Assembly: GCA_902556905.1 (NCBI GenBank)
Contig: CACDYK010000009.1
Coordinates: 1 to 64,000, forward strand
Source: an uncultured Pelagibacteraceae bacterium
Lineage (GTDB): Bacteria > Pseudomonadota > Alphaproteobacteria > Pelagibacterales > Pelagibacteraceae
Length of the DNA: 64,000 nucleotides
Direction of reading: 5' to 3'
The position numbers were made by a program, and so were the translations under genes. The notes below the pieces were generated by a model. It saw nothing but the letters and a program-made list of their open reading frames with translations, was not told the DNA's origin and did no database searches. Below, piece after piece: positions 25,999-34,488 of this stretch (its first letter is position 1; each line of letters starts with the position of its first letter).

Positions 25999-26901
25999 AT
26001 GTCAGTAAAATTAGGAATAGCACCAATTGCATGGAGTAACGATGACATGCCTGAACTTGGTGGTGAAACTTCTTTAGAACAATGTTTGGATGAAGCTAGT
26101 CAAGCTGGATTTATAGGAATAGAGTCGGGTGGAAAATTTCCAAAAACTTCTAAAGAACTTTTACCAAAACTTAATAATTATAATTTGAATTTATGTTCTG
26201 GTTGGTATGGAGGAAATTTAAGACAAAATTCAACTAATGAAGAAAAACAACTAATAAGGGGTCAGCTAGATCTATTTAAAGATTGTAATGCTCCATGTAT
26301 AGTTTTTGCTGAAGTTTCAGGTTCAATTCAAGGAGATCCTAACAGAAAACTTTCAACTAGACCTCAAATGGATAATGAAGAATGGGATTCATTTTGTAAT
26401 AAATTATCTGAAATGGGAAAATTTTTAGAGGGTGAAGGCATGCCACTAGCTTATCACCATCATATGGGAACAGTTATTGAAACTCATGAAGATACTATCA
26501 GACTTTTAGAAAATACTGATGATAGTGTAAAGCTAACTTTAGATACTGGACATATGTTGTTTGCTCAAGGAAATTCAAAGAAAATCTTAGAAGACTTTAG
26601 TAGTCGTATAATTCACATTCACTGCAAAGATATTAGAAAAAATGTTTTAGACAATTCATTAGAAAATGATTTGAGTTTTAGAGGTGCTTTTTTAGATGGC
26701 GCTTTTACAGTGCCGGGAGATGGATGTATCGATTACAAACCTTTATTTGATATTCTAAAGGTTAAGAATTATTCAGGATGGCTAGTGGTTGAGGCGGAAC
26801 AAGATCCTGCAAAAGCAAATCCATTTAAATATGCCAAGATAGGTTATAAGTATTTAACTGAAACTCTAAAAGCTAGTAATATTGAAATTTTTAAAAATTA
26901 G
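25999..26901 (+). CDS. iolE: Myo-inosose-2 dehydratase
   Basis: A 300-aa TIM-barrel enzyme that dehydrates 2-keto-myo-inositol to the diketone used by IolD. The N-terminal GIAPIAWSNDDMPELGGETS followed by ESGGKFPKTS is diagnostic of IolE. Metal-binding residues typical of the family are in AYHHHMGTVIE, TLDTGHMLF and IHIHCKDIR, and the C-terminal VVEAEQDPAKANPF closes the site. No iolB or iolC is visible nearby; iolD is about 20 kb downstream. Confidence 0.92.
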   Translation: MSVKLGIAPIAWSNDDMPELGGETSLEQCLDEASQAGFIGIESGGKFPKTSKELLPKLNNYNLNLCSGWYGGNLRQNSTNEEKQLIRGQLDLFKDCNAPCIVFAEVSGSIQGDPNRKLSTRPQMDNEEWDSFCNKLSEMGKFLEGEGMPLAYHHHMGTVIETHEDTIRLLENTDDSVKLTLDTGHMLFAQGNSKKILEDFSSRIIHIHCKDIRKNVLDNSLENDLSFRGAFLDGAFTVPGDGCIDYKPLFDILKVKNYSGWLVVEAEQDPAKANPFKYAKIGYKYLTETLKASNIEIFKN

Positions 26902-27402
26902 TTATCTATAAACAGAAGTTAATTCATTATTTCCTGCCGCAACACAAGGTGACTTAAAACATGTGCCAACTACCCATTCAGACCCAGGATCTGGTAAAAA
27001 ATTTGATGACATTAAGAAAATAACTCCCATTTCAACAGATTGGCCTGCTTTACCTTCAGCTTTAATTCTTGGATCTGGGTCGGTTCTTACTGTCGTGTCT
27101 TCTGAAAAGGGATTTTCAATATTAAGATTTTTATTGATATAACCAACTACTTTGTCGGCTATCCATTCTCCATCACATGGGTCGCCCCAAACAGTAGATT
27201 TCCCTTCATCATTATTCCCACAGTTATTGATTTCATCATTAATTAAATTAACAACTTTATTGTGATTATCCTTAACAAGATTTGCTCTTGCCTCTACAGC
27301 CGGTCTAGTGCTTGCAGTCCAAATTAACATACCAACAACAAAAATTGCAGAAAATGATACCAAAAATTCTAAAAAACCAAAATTTTTTAAATTAATTCTC
27401 AT
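26902..27402 (-). CDS. Pilin-like hypothetical membrane-anchored protein
   Basis: I do not recognise this 166-aa protein. It has a short positive N-terminus, then one hydrophobic segment (about residues 9-29, FGFLEFLVSFSAIFVVGM) followed by a helical stretch and a soluble domain with four cysteines (NNCGNN, GDPCDGEW, GTCFKSPC) that could form two disulfides outside the membrane. The layout recalls type IV pilins or pseudopilins, including a glycine before the hydrophobic helix and a nearby glutamate, but the glutamate is not at the canonical +5. It converges on iolE with no gap, lies one base from the dehydrogenase upstream, and has no pilus genes around it. Confidence 0.55.
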   Translation of the reverse strand: MRINLKNFGFLEFLVSFSAIFVVGMLIWTASTRPAVEARANLVKDNHNKVVNLINDEINNCGNNDEGKSTVWGDPCDGEWIADKVVGYINKNLNIENPFSEDTTVRTDPDPRIKAEGKAGQSVEMGVIFLMSSNFLPDPGSEWVVGTCFKSPCVAAGNNELTSVYR

Positions 27403-27403
27403 A

Positions 27404-28369
27404 TTATAATTTTACAATTTTCGATTTATCTATTTTTTGATCAAAATAATCTATGATATTTTGAATTGTCTCCATACCCATTCTAATCATGCATTCATCA
27501 GTGAAAGCTGCAGTGTGAGGACTTAAAAATACTTTTTCATTTTTAATAAGTGGGTTATCATTTTCAGGAGGTTCTTTTTCAAATACATCAATTGCAGCTC
27601 CAAAAATAAGGTCTTCATTTAATGCTTTATCTAAATCTCTTTCATGAATTATCCCACCTCTTGCAGCATTAATTAAAATACAATTTTTCTTCATAGTCTT
27701 TAATAAATCATAATTAATTAAATTTTTTGTTTTATCGTTTAAAGGCATATGAAGAGATACTACATCCATGTCAGTTATTGATTGATTAAGGTCTTCAACC
27801 TTTTTTCCACCTAATGCTTCAATTGCTTCTTTTTCAACAAAAGGATCATAAACAAAAACATTCATTTCAAAACCCAAACATCTTTTTATCAATGCTTTTC
27901 CAATTCTACCAAAGCCCATAATTAAGAAGTTTTTCTTCCATATTTCAATTGTTTTTGGAAGTTTATTTCTATCTTTGAAATTTCCATCTCTAACTGTTTT
28001 ATCGAATAAATTTTTTCTTTTAGCAATATGTAACAAAACAAACATTACATGTTCAGCTACCGTAACAGCATTAGCATTTGCAGTAATAGCGATTTTAATA
28101 TCTTTTTCTTTTGCTTTTTTTAAGTCTATATTGTCGTATCCAACTCCGTGTCTTGAAATAATTTTAAGATTTTTTGCTTCCTCAATTACTTCTCCTGGTA
28201 AATTTGCAATTCTAATTGATGCTCCATCACAATCTTTAATTTTAGACTTTAAGTTTTCCACAGAAACATCATCAGTAACATCAACTTCAAAATTTGGATG
28301 ATTTTTGAATAGCTCCATTCCCTTGTCATGGACTTTTTGTATAACTAGTATTTTTTTTTTATCACTCAT
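27404..28369 (-). CDS. D-isomer-specific 2-hydroxyacid dehydrogenase (SerA-like)
   Basis: A 321-aa NAD-dependent 2-hydroxyacid dehydrogenase of the phosphoglycerate/hydroxypyruvate type. The Rossmann motif is MGFGRIGKAL (about residues 150-159), catalytic arginine in NAARGGII, glutamate in FEKEPPEN, histidine in SPHTAAFT; GVGYDNIDL is the substrate-domain signature. It lacks the C-terminal ACT domain of full SerA, so a catabolic 2-ketoacid reductase/hydroxyacid dehydrogenase is as likely as serine synthesis. It is divergent from the TRAP transporter operon, which may bring in its substrate. Confidence 0.85.
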   Translation of the reverse strand: MSDKKKILVIQKVHDKGMELFKNHPNFEVDVTDDVSVENLKSKIKDCDGASIRIANLPGEVIEEAKNLKIISRHGVGYDNIDLKKAKEKDIKIAITANANAVTVAEHVMFVLLHIAKRKNLFDKTVRDGNFKDRNKLPKTIEIWKKNFLIMGFGRIGKALIKRCLGFEMNVFVYDPFVEKEAIEALGGKKVEDLNQSITDMDVVSLHMPLNDKTKNLINYDLLKTMKKNCILINAARGGIIHERDLDKALNEDLIFGAAIDVFEKEPPENDNPLIKNEKVFLSPHTAAFTDECMIRMGMETIQNIIDYFDQKIDKSKIVKL

Positions 28370-28476
28370 AATTTTATCTAAAGAAGTTTTTTAATACGCA
28401 AAAATATCAATATTGTAAATTAAATTTTCAAAAGATTATATATTATCTATATTTATTCAATTAAAGTTGAAATTAT

Positions 28477-29097
28477 TTGATTATTAAAATAAATTTAACT
28501 GTGGATTTAACTTTCAAAACAATCTTATTTTTTTTTACCTTTCTTCAGAAAGTAAATACTTTTTTTTTAAGAATTGGTCGAAATTTTGCTTGGGTTGCAA
28601 TTTTATTAATGGTTGTTGTGATAATGATACAGGTTTTTTTTCGATATGTGTTGAATAATGCTTTGCCGTGGCCAGATGAAGTTGCAAGATTTTTGATGTT
28701 ATGGATGACTGGTCTGATTGCTCCATCTGCCTATAGATGGGGTGGATTTGTATCTATAGATATTTTAGAGAGATTTTTGCCAAAATTAATATCAAATTTA
28801 TTAATTCTTTTTCTATTAACTTTATCATTAGGTGTTTTAATTATTGGGTTTGAGCTAGGTCTTAAACATATAAACGCTGGTTGGATATTTAGCTCAGCAT
28901 CTATCAAGATACCTTACCACTTAATTGGAGGTAAAGCAGAAGCTATTAAATTAGCCTGGATGTATATGTCTTTACCTGTAGGTATTTTTTTTATGATTTC
29001 TATAAATATTGAATTAATTTTTAGAAATATTTTATCTAATTTTACAAAATTAGAATTACCAAATGATACAGATCAACAAAAATTAGAGGCTCAATAA
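28477..29097 (+). CDS. TRAP transporter small permease (DctQ type)
   Basis: The small membrane subunit of a sodium-driven TRAP transporter, with four hydrophobic segments and the family block FRYVLNNALPWPDEVARFLMLW (residues about 60-81). Start choice is uncertain: TTG at 28477 gives 206 aa, while GTG at 28501 gives 198 aa; there is no nearby ATG and no clear ribosome site for either. The stop codon shares a base with the start of the large subunit. Gene order is small permease, large permease, binding protein. Confidence 0.88.
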   Translation: MIIKINLTVDLTFKTILFFFTFLQKVNTFFLRIGRNFAWVAILLMVVVIMIQVFFRYVLNNALPWPDEVARFLMLWMTGLIAPSAYRWGGFVSIDILERFLPKLISNLLILFLLTLSLGVLIIGFELGLKHINAGWIFSSASIKIPYHLIGGKAEAIKLAWMYMSLPVGIFFMISINIELIFRNILSNFTKLELPNDTDQQKLEAQ

Positions 29098-30386
29098 TGT
29101 TGATTTGGTTCTTGCCACTTTTTTTATTATTTTTAATGATTGGCTTGCCAGTTTTTTTTGGTCTTTTAGCTGCCCCAGGAATTTTACTTTGGTTAAATGA
29201 TCAGGGAAGAGATGGGGCGATGCTTTATAGAAATATTTATAATGGCATCGACAGCTTTCCTTTAATGGCAATTCCATTCTTTATGTTAGCAGGTGAATTG
29301 ATGAATAGAGGAGGAATTACTCTTAGATTAGTAGAATTCAGTCAGGCTATGATGGGTCATCTAAAAGGAGGTTTGGCTCATGTAAATGTTTTGACTTCCA
29401 TGTTATTTGCAGGCTTATCTGGTTCAGCTGTAGCTGATACTTCAGCGATAGGCTCAATGTTAATTCCTGCAATGGAAAAACAAGGTTATACAAAAAAATT
29501 TGCTGCAGCTATTACAGCCGCAAGTTCAGTTATAGGTCCAATAATTCCACCTTCAGGAATAATGATTATATATGCTTATGTCATGGGGGAAAGCGTTGCA
29601 GCTTTATTTCTTGCAGGAATTGTTCCCGGAATTTTAGTTGGAGTAAGTTTAATGGTTACAATTAAATTTATGGCGAAGCGATATAATTTTCCAGCTGTAA
29701 CCAAAAAAACAACATGGAGTCAAAGAGGCAAAGCATCTTTAAAAGCTTTTTTTCCTTTAATGACACCAGTAATAATTCTTGGAGGAATTCTAGGTGGAAT
29801 TTTTACTCCTACAGAAGCTTCTGCAGTGGCTGCTGCTTATGCAATGTTTATAGGATTATTTGTTCTAAAATCTTTAGAGTGGAAAGAGATACCTAAAGTA
29901 ATGACTAAAGCTGCAATGGTCTCATCAGTTGTGCTTCTTCTAGTTGGTGCTGCAATGGCATTTAAAACTGTTGTTAGTTTATCCCATGCTCCTGAGTATC
30001 TAGCTCAATTTGTGTTAGGATTAAGTGACAACCCATATATTTTATTATTTTTAATTAATATTTTATTATTTATTGTTGGAATGTTTTTAGACGCAGGGCC
30101 AGCAATAATAATCTTGGGTCCTATCTTAGGACCAGTTTTTGTTGAGCTTGGGGTTCATCCTGTTCATTTTGCTATCATCATGTCAGTAAACTTAACTGTT
30201 GGATTAGCTACACCTCCAATGGGGCTTGTTCTCTTTGTTGCTTCATCTGTGTCCGGTGAAAGAGTTGAAACAATTGCAAAAGCAATATTGCCTTTCTTAG
30301 CTGTGGAAGCAATTGTAATATTTCTAATCACTTATTTTCCAGCAATTTCAATGACTATTCCTCTTCTTACTGGTTTTGCTAAATAG
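29097..30386 (+). CDS. TRAP transporter large permease (DctM type)
   Basis: A 429-aa DctM-family permease with about twelve hydrophobic segments that carries substrate with sodium across the inner membrane. Diagnostic segments include PLMAIPFFMLAGELMNRGG, FAGLSGSAVADTSAIGSML, IGPIIPPSGIMIIYAY and GLATPPMGLVLFVASSVSGE. It is coupled to the DctQ gene by a one-base overlap. Substrates of this family are usually carboxylates (C4-dicarboxylates, sugar acids, ketoacids); the specific cargo cannot be read here. Confidence 0.94.
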   Translation: MLIWFLPLFLLFLMIGLPVFFGLLAAPGILLWLNDQGRDGAMLYRNIYNGIDSFPLMAIPFFMLAGELMNRGGITLRLVEFSQAMMGHLKGGLAHVNVLTSMLFAGLSGSAVADTSAIGSMLIPAMEKQGYTKKFAAAITAASSVIGPIIPPSGIMIIYAYVMGESVAALFLAGIVPGILVGVSLMVTIKFMAKRYNFPAVTKKTTWSQRGKASLKAFFPLMTPVIILGGILGGIFTPTEASAVAAAYAMFIGLFVLKSLEWKEIPKVMTKAAMVSSVVLLLVGAAMAFKTVVSLSHAPEYLAQFVLGLSDNPYILLFLINILLFIVGMFLDAGPAIIILGPILGPVFVELGVHPVHFAIIMSVNLTVGLATPPMGLVLFVASSVSGERVETIAKAILPFLAVEAIVIFLITYFPAISMTIPLLTGFAK

Positions 30387-30472
30387 TTATTTTATTTTTT
30401 ATCGATAATAGACTCTCAATAATTTTAAGTATAATCTCTATACATAAATATTAAAAAGAGAGGGAAATAATT

Positions 30473-31525
30473 ATGAACAATTTAATTAAATCATTTTTTT
30501 CATTATTATTGTTGATTGGTTTTACTGCATCTGTTTCAGCTGCAGATTACAATCTTAGAATGACAATGAACTCTAATGATCAAGATGAAGATTACGATGG
30601 TGCAGTAGTTTTTAAAAACTATGTTGAAGCAGCATCTAATGGTAAAATAGGTGTAGAACTTTTTGTAGGTACGCAACTTTGCTCAAAAGGAGCTGAGTGT
30701 TTACAAGGTGTATCTGATGGAAGTATAGATATTTATATATCTACTTCTGGTGGAGCTGCGGGTGTATTCCCATATGTTCAAGTTTTAGATTTACCTTATC
30801 TAATGGCTAATGACAGAATTGCTGAAGATGTTATGCAAGGTGATTTCGTAAGAACTATGAGAAAAATGGCTCTTAAAGACTCTAGTGACTCTATTAGATT
30901 GATGACTATTGGAAATACAGGTGGATGGAGAAACTTTGCAAACACAAAAAGAAGAGTTGCAGATCCATCAGATATGAAAGGTCTAAAAATTAGAACTGTG
31001 GTAGCTGATTTACCTCAAGAGCTTGTTAGAGCTTTGGGTGCTTCACCAACTCCTATTCCATGGCCTGAATTATTTACATCTTTTCAAACAGGTGTAGTTG
31101 AAGGCTCAAAAAATGGAATAACTGACATTATGAATATGAAGTTTCCTGATGCAGGTCTAAAATATGTAACGTTAGATGGACATGCATACATGGGAGCACT
31201 TTGGTGGATGAACAATGCAAAATATGAGTCTATGCCAACTGATCTTAAAAGAGTGGTTACAGATGGATTCTATGCTTTACAACAAGCAACTTTTGCATCT
31301 CCAAAAAGAAAATCAATCAAAGCTTATGAGGATTTTGTAGCTGGTGGTGGAGACTTATATGTCCCAACACCTGATCAAAAGGCAGGTTTCAAGAAAGCTG
31401 CAAGCCCAGTTTATGATTGGTTTAAGTCAAATGTTAAAGGCGGTGGAGAAATCTTTAACGCTTTAACTAGTGCAGTTGCTGATGCTGAAAAAAGAGCATC
31501 TAGTGATTATAAAAAAGACTTATAA
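30473..31525 (+). CDS. TRAP transporter substrate-binding protein (DctP type)
   Basis: A 350-aa periplasmic binding protein with a Sec signal peptide ending SVSAA (about residue 24), then DYNLRMTMNSNDQDED. The DctP core is visible: GKIGVELFVGTQLCSKGAECLQGVSDG, the carboxylate-binding arginine region LKIRTV, and PWPELFTSFQTGVVEGSKNG. A pair of cysteines (LCSKGAEC) may form a disulfide. It has the strong AGAGGGAAATAA leader seen before other binding-protein genes here, and a hairpin after its stop. Confidence 0.92.
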   Translation: MNNLIKSFFSLLLLIGFTASVSAADYNLRMTMNSNDQDEDYDGAVVFKNYVEAASNGKIGVELFVGTQLCSKGAECLQGVSDGSIDIYISTSGGAAGVFPYVQVLDLPYLMANDRIAEDVMQGDFVRTMRKMALKDSSDSIRLMTIGNTGGWRNFANTKRRVADPSDMKGLKIRTVVADLPQELVRALGASPTPIPWPELFTSFQTGVVEGSKNGITDIMNMKFPDAGLKYVTLDGHAYMGALWWMNNAKYESMPTDLKRVVTDGFYALQQATFASPKRKSIKAYEDFVAGGGDLYVPTPDQKAGFKKAASPVYDWFKSNVKGGGEIFNALTSAVADAEKRASSDYKKDL

Positions 31526-31544
31526 TATTAAATAAATTTTAATG

Positions 31545-31564
31545 GGGCGGATTTTAATTCGCCC
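31545..31564 (+). terminator. Hairpin between TRAP and Sel1 genes, possible terminator
   Basis: Eight-base-pair stem (one G-U) between 31545-31552 and 31557-31564 with loop TTTA, 20 bases after the TRAP binding-protein stop and just before the convergent Sel1 gene. The U-run behind it is weak on both strands, so termination may be inefficient. Confidence 0.45.
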
Positions 31565-31566
31565 TG

Positions 31567-32037
31567 TTATCTAAAAGGATAAATCCAAGATTTGTAATCT
31601 TTAATAAGTATATGAGCTTTTTCAATTTGTTCAGGAGTCATTTTCTTAATAACTTCTTCCTGAGAAATTGCAGCATCAGGGTCTCCCCCTATAGCAGACA
31701 AGCCATACCACATATAAGCTCTAACAAGGTCAGGGGCAGGAAGTCCTCTTCCAATTTCATAGTACCATCCTACACCAGATTGAGCACCGGGATGACCTTT
31801 CATAGAAGATCTAAGGTACCACTCAAAAGCTCTTACATCGTCTCTTTCAACTCCAAGACCCATAGCATACATAATTCCAATAAGTTCTTCTGCATCAGCA
31901 TTTCCAGACCTAGCTGCTGGCATAAGCTCTTCCATAGCTTCTTTAAATTTTCCTTCTTCCATCAAATCTCTTGCATTTTCAATTTCAGCAAAAACTATAG
32001 AGGGAATAAAAAAAATTATAAAAATATACTTAATCAT
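31567..32037 (-). CDS. Sel1-repeat (SLR) periplasmic protein
   Basis: A 156-aa protein with a signal peptide (residues 1-17, ending IVFA) and two to three Sel1-like repeats, for example AEELIGIMYAMGLGVERDDVRAFEWYLRSS and AQSGVGWYYEIGRGL...AYMWYGLSAIGG. SLR proteins are helical scaffolds for protein-protein contact in the envelope. It is divergent from a di-haem cytochrome c peroxidase, with the two coding regions essentially touching at 32037/32038, so the pair may function together. Its specific partner is unknown. Confidence 0.82.
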   Translation of the reverse strand: MIKYIFIIFFIPSIVFAEIENARDLMEEGKFKEAMEELMPAARSGNADAEELIGIMYAMGLGVERDDVRAFEWYLRSSMKGHPGAQSGVGWYYEIGRGLPAPDLVRAYMWYGLSAIGGDPDAAISQEEVIKKMTPEQIEKAHILIKDYKSWIYPFR

Positions 32038-33375
32038 TTAAAAATTATTTTATTTATAGTTCTATTTTTAATTTCAGTAAATAAATCATACGCAACAGAA
32101 TTACCAAAACCTTTAACCAATGATGATTTTCATCAAGCTGATATAGAAAAAGTTAAAATAGGTAGACTTTTGTTTCATGATAAAATTTTATCTGCAAATC
32201 GTAATATTGCCTGTGCAACATGTCATAGTCATGATTTAGGAGGTACTGATGGTCTTTCACTTGGTATTGGAGAGGGTGGACATGGTATTGGCTTAAATAG
32301 AACAGCTGGAATTGGAGCAGATAGGATTAAAAAACGAATACCAAGAAATTCTTTAGCTTTATGGAATTTGGGATTTAAAGAAATAACAACACTATTACAT
32401 GATGGAAGGGTGACTAAATCAAATATGTTTGGTAATAATTTTAATACTCCAGCTCAAGAAGCACTTCCAAAGGGTTTAGATAATATTGTTGCGGTACAAG
32501 CTTTATTTCCAATGACTAGGCAATTTGAAATGGCAGGCAATCCAGGTGAAAACGAAATAATAGGACTAGTTTCAAAAGTTGGAAAAGATAGTATGACAAT
32601 TGATAGAGTTTGGCCTGTAATTACACACAGAATTAGAGGAATACCTGAATATGTTAATTTATTTAAAAATGCTTTTGAAGATGTAGATAGTTCTTTAGAT
32701 ATTAATATTACTCATATCGTAAATTCAATTGCTGCTTTTGAAATTCATGAATGGACTTCTTTCGACTCTCCGTTTGATGATTATTTAAACGGTGACAAAA
32801 AAGCTTTAACTTCTAAACAAATTAAAGGAATGGAATTATTTTATGGAAAAGCAAATTGTAGCTCGTGTCACTCAGGATCTTTGTTGTCAGATCAAAAATT
32901 TCACTCAATAGGAATTCCACAGTTTGGACCAGGAAGAACTAGGCCTTTTGATCCTTATGCACGGGATGTAGGTCGTATGGTTGAAACAGATAACATAAAT
33001 GATATGTATAAATTTAAGACACCTGCATTAAGAAATGTTTCTTTAACCGCTCCTTATGGACATAATGGTGCTTACCCAACTCTCAAAGGAATAATCAAAC
33101 AACATTTAGATCCGACTAAAATGAATAAAAATTGGAAACCAGCATATGCAAATTTACCTAATGCTCCTTGGTTAGAGCAGATCGATTTTGTAACTTTTTC
33201 AGATAAAAGGGAACAAGACAGAATACTATCAAGTATAAATATTAAGCCTGTAGACTTAGATGAAAAAGAAATCGATTTATTAGTTTTATTTCTAGAGTCG
33301 CTAACTGGCAAAAGTGGAAATCAAAGACCGCTCGGTAAACCAATTAAAGTACCAAGTGGATTAACAATTGATTAA
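32038..33375 (+). CDS. Di-haem cytochrome c peroxidase/MauG-family protein (start uncertain)
   Basis: A periplasmic c-type cytochrome with two haem sites, CATCH (about residue 59) and CSSCH (about residue 274), and the CCP blocks GHNGAYPTLKGII and FKTPALRNVSLTAPYGHNG. CCPs reduce hydrogen peroxide; MauG relatives oxidise protein side chains. A hydrophobic signal sequence ending KSYA is visible right after 32038, but there is no in-frame ATG, GTG or TTG between the divergent Sel1 start and that signal; candidate starts are TTA 32038 or ATT 32044. The frame stays open upstream through the antisense of the Sel1 gene, where encoded residues look meaningless. A rare start codon or a sequence error is possible. 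Confidence 0.8.
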   Translation, partial: LKIILFIVLFLISVNKSYATELPKPLTNDDFHQADIEKVKIGRLLFHDKILSANRNIACATCHSHDLGGTDGLSLGIGEGGHGIGLNRTAGIGADRIKKRIPRNSLALWNLGFKEITTLLHDGRVTKSNMFGNNFNTPAQEALPKGLDNIVAVQALFPMTRQFEMAGNPGENEIIGLVSKVGKDSMTIDRVWPVITHRIRGIPEYVNLFKNAFEDVDSSLDINITHIVNSIAAFEIHEWTSFDSPFDDYLNGDKKALTSKQIKGMELFYGKANCSSCHSGSLLSDQKFHSIGIPQFGPGRTRPFDPYARDVGRMVETDNINDMYKFKTPALRNVSLTAPYGHNGAYPTLKGIIKQHLDPTKMNKNWKPAYANLPNAPWLEQIDFVTFSDKREQDRILSSINIKPVDLDEKEIDLLVLFLESLTGKSGNQRPLGKPIKVPSGLTID

Positions 33376-33405
33376 TTTTTTGAATTAAACTGATACAAGC
33401 AAAAT

Positions 33406-34488
33406 ATGAAAATAATTAAATATGGTATTATAGGAGCGGGAACAATGGCTCGTGAACATATTCTAAATATTTCATTAATTGAAAATGCAGAAGTGGTTGC
33501 TCTTTCTGATCCTCATGAAGCATCATTAAATCAGTGTAAGGATATACTTAAAACAAAAGTACCTTGCTTCAAAAATCATCAAGATATGATCAAAGAAAAC
33601 TTAGTTGATGTATACTTAATTTCATCACCTAATTTTACGCATATTGAAATTTTAAAAGATGTTATTAAAACTAAAAAACATATATTGGTTGAAAAACCTT
33701 TATGCACCAATACAAAAGATTGTTTAGAAATTAAAAAACTTACAAAAGATTATCCATCACTTTTCTGGACAGCAATGGAATATCGATACATGCCTCCTGT
33801 TGCAAAATTTATTGATGAAATTCACAACAAAACAATAGGAGAATTAAAAACATTAACTATTAGAGAGCATCGATTTCCTTTTTTAAAAAAAATAAATAAT
33901 TGGAATCGATTTGAAAAGAATACTGGTGGTACTTTAGTTGAAAAATGTTGTCATTTTTTTGATTTAATGTGTCTAATAGCAAAAAGTAAACCTATAAGTG
34001 TTTATGCAAGTGGAGCCCAAGATGTAAATCATCTTGACGAAGAATATGATGGTAAAAAACCAGATATCATTGATAACGCTTACGTAATTGTAAACTTTGA
34101 AAATGGAGCTAGAAGTTTGCTCGAACTTTGTATGTTTGCTGAAAATTCAGACATGCAAGAAGAGTTAGTTGCGACTGGAAATAAAGGAAAAATTGAAACA
34201 TCAGTGCCATCTAATGAGTCTGGTAAAATTTCTTCAAATTTACGAATTGGTATGAGAGATGGAGAAACCAGACTTGAAATTATTGAAGTTGATAAAAAAA
34301 TTTTAGAAGCTGGTCATCATCATGGCTCTACTTATTATGAACATTTAGCTTTTTTAAATGCAATTAAAAATAATTCTAATCCTGAAGTATCGTTAAATGA
34401 TGGGTTGATTGCTGTAGCAGTAGGAGAGGCAGCAGAAAAATCAATTAAACTTAAAAGATTAGTTAAATTAGAAGAAATTATTGATTAA
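33406..34488 (+). CDS. Gfo/Idh/MocA family oxidoreductase
   Basis: A 360-aa NAD(P)-dependent oxidoreductase. The Rossmann motif is YGIIGAGTMAREH, the catalytic-type lysine is in LVEKPLCT, and the active-site histidines are in EKCCHFFDLMCLIA; GHHHGSTYYEHLAFL is a conserved C-terminal block. Substrate is probably a sugar, cyclitol or amino-cyclitol. It lies 30 bases after the peroxidase gene on the same strand and its 3' end overlaps the convergent hydroxyacid dehydrogenase by 11 bases. Confidence 0.85.
   Translation: MKIIKYGIIGAGTMAREHILNISLIENAEVVALSDPHEASLNQCKDILKTKVPCFKNHQDMIKENLVDVYLISSPNFTHIEILKDVIKTKKHILVEKPLCTNTKDCLEIKKLTKDYPSLFWTAMEYRYMPPVAKFIDEIHNKTIGELKTLTIREHRFPFLKKINNWNRFEKNTGGTLVEKCCHFFDLMCLIAKSKPISVYASGAQDVNHLDEEYDGKKPDIIDNAYVIVNFENGARSLLELCMFAENSDMQEELVATGNKGKIETSVPSNESGKISSNLRIGMRDGETRLEIIEVDKKILEAGHHHGSTYYEHLAFLNAIKNNSNPEVSLNDGLIAVAVGEAAEKSIKLKRLVKLEEIID

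Noticed and set aside
27404-28369. Calling this gene serA for serine biosynthesis
   Set aside because: It lacks the C-terminal regulatory domain, and serB/serC are absent; the catabolic neighbourhood makes a general hydroxyacid dehydrogenase more likely.
31612-32037. A 142-codon N-terminal extension of the cytochrome c peroxidase frame
   Set aside because: The extension runs antisense through the Sel1 gene, has no recognisable domain, and would place the signal peptide in the middle of the protein.
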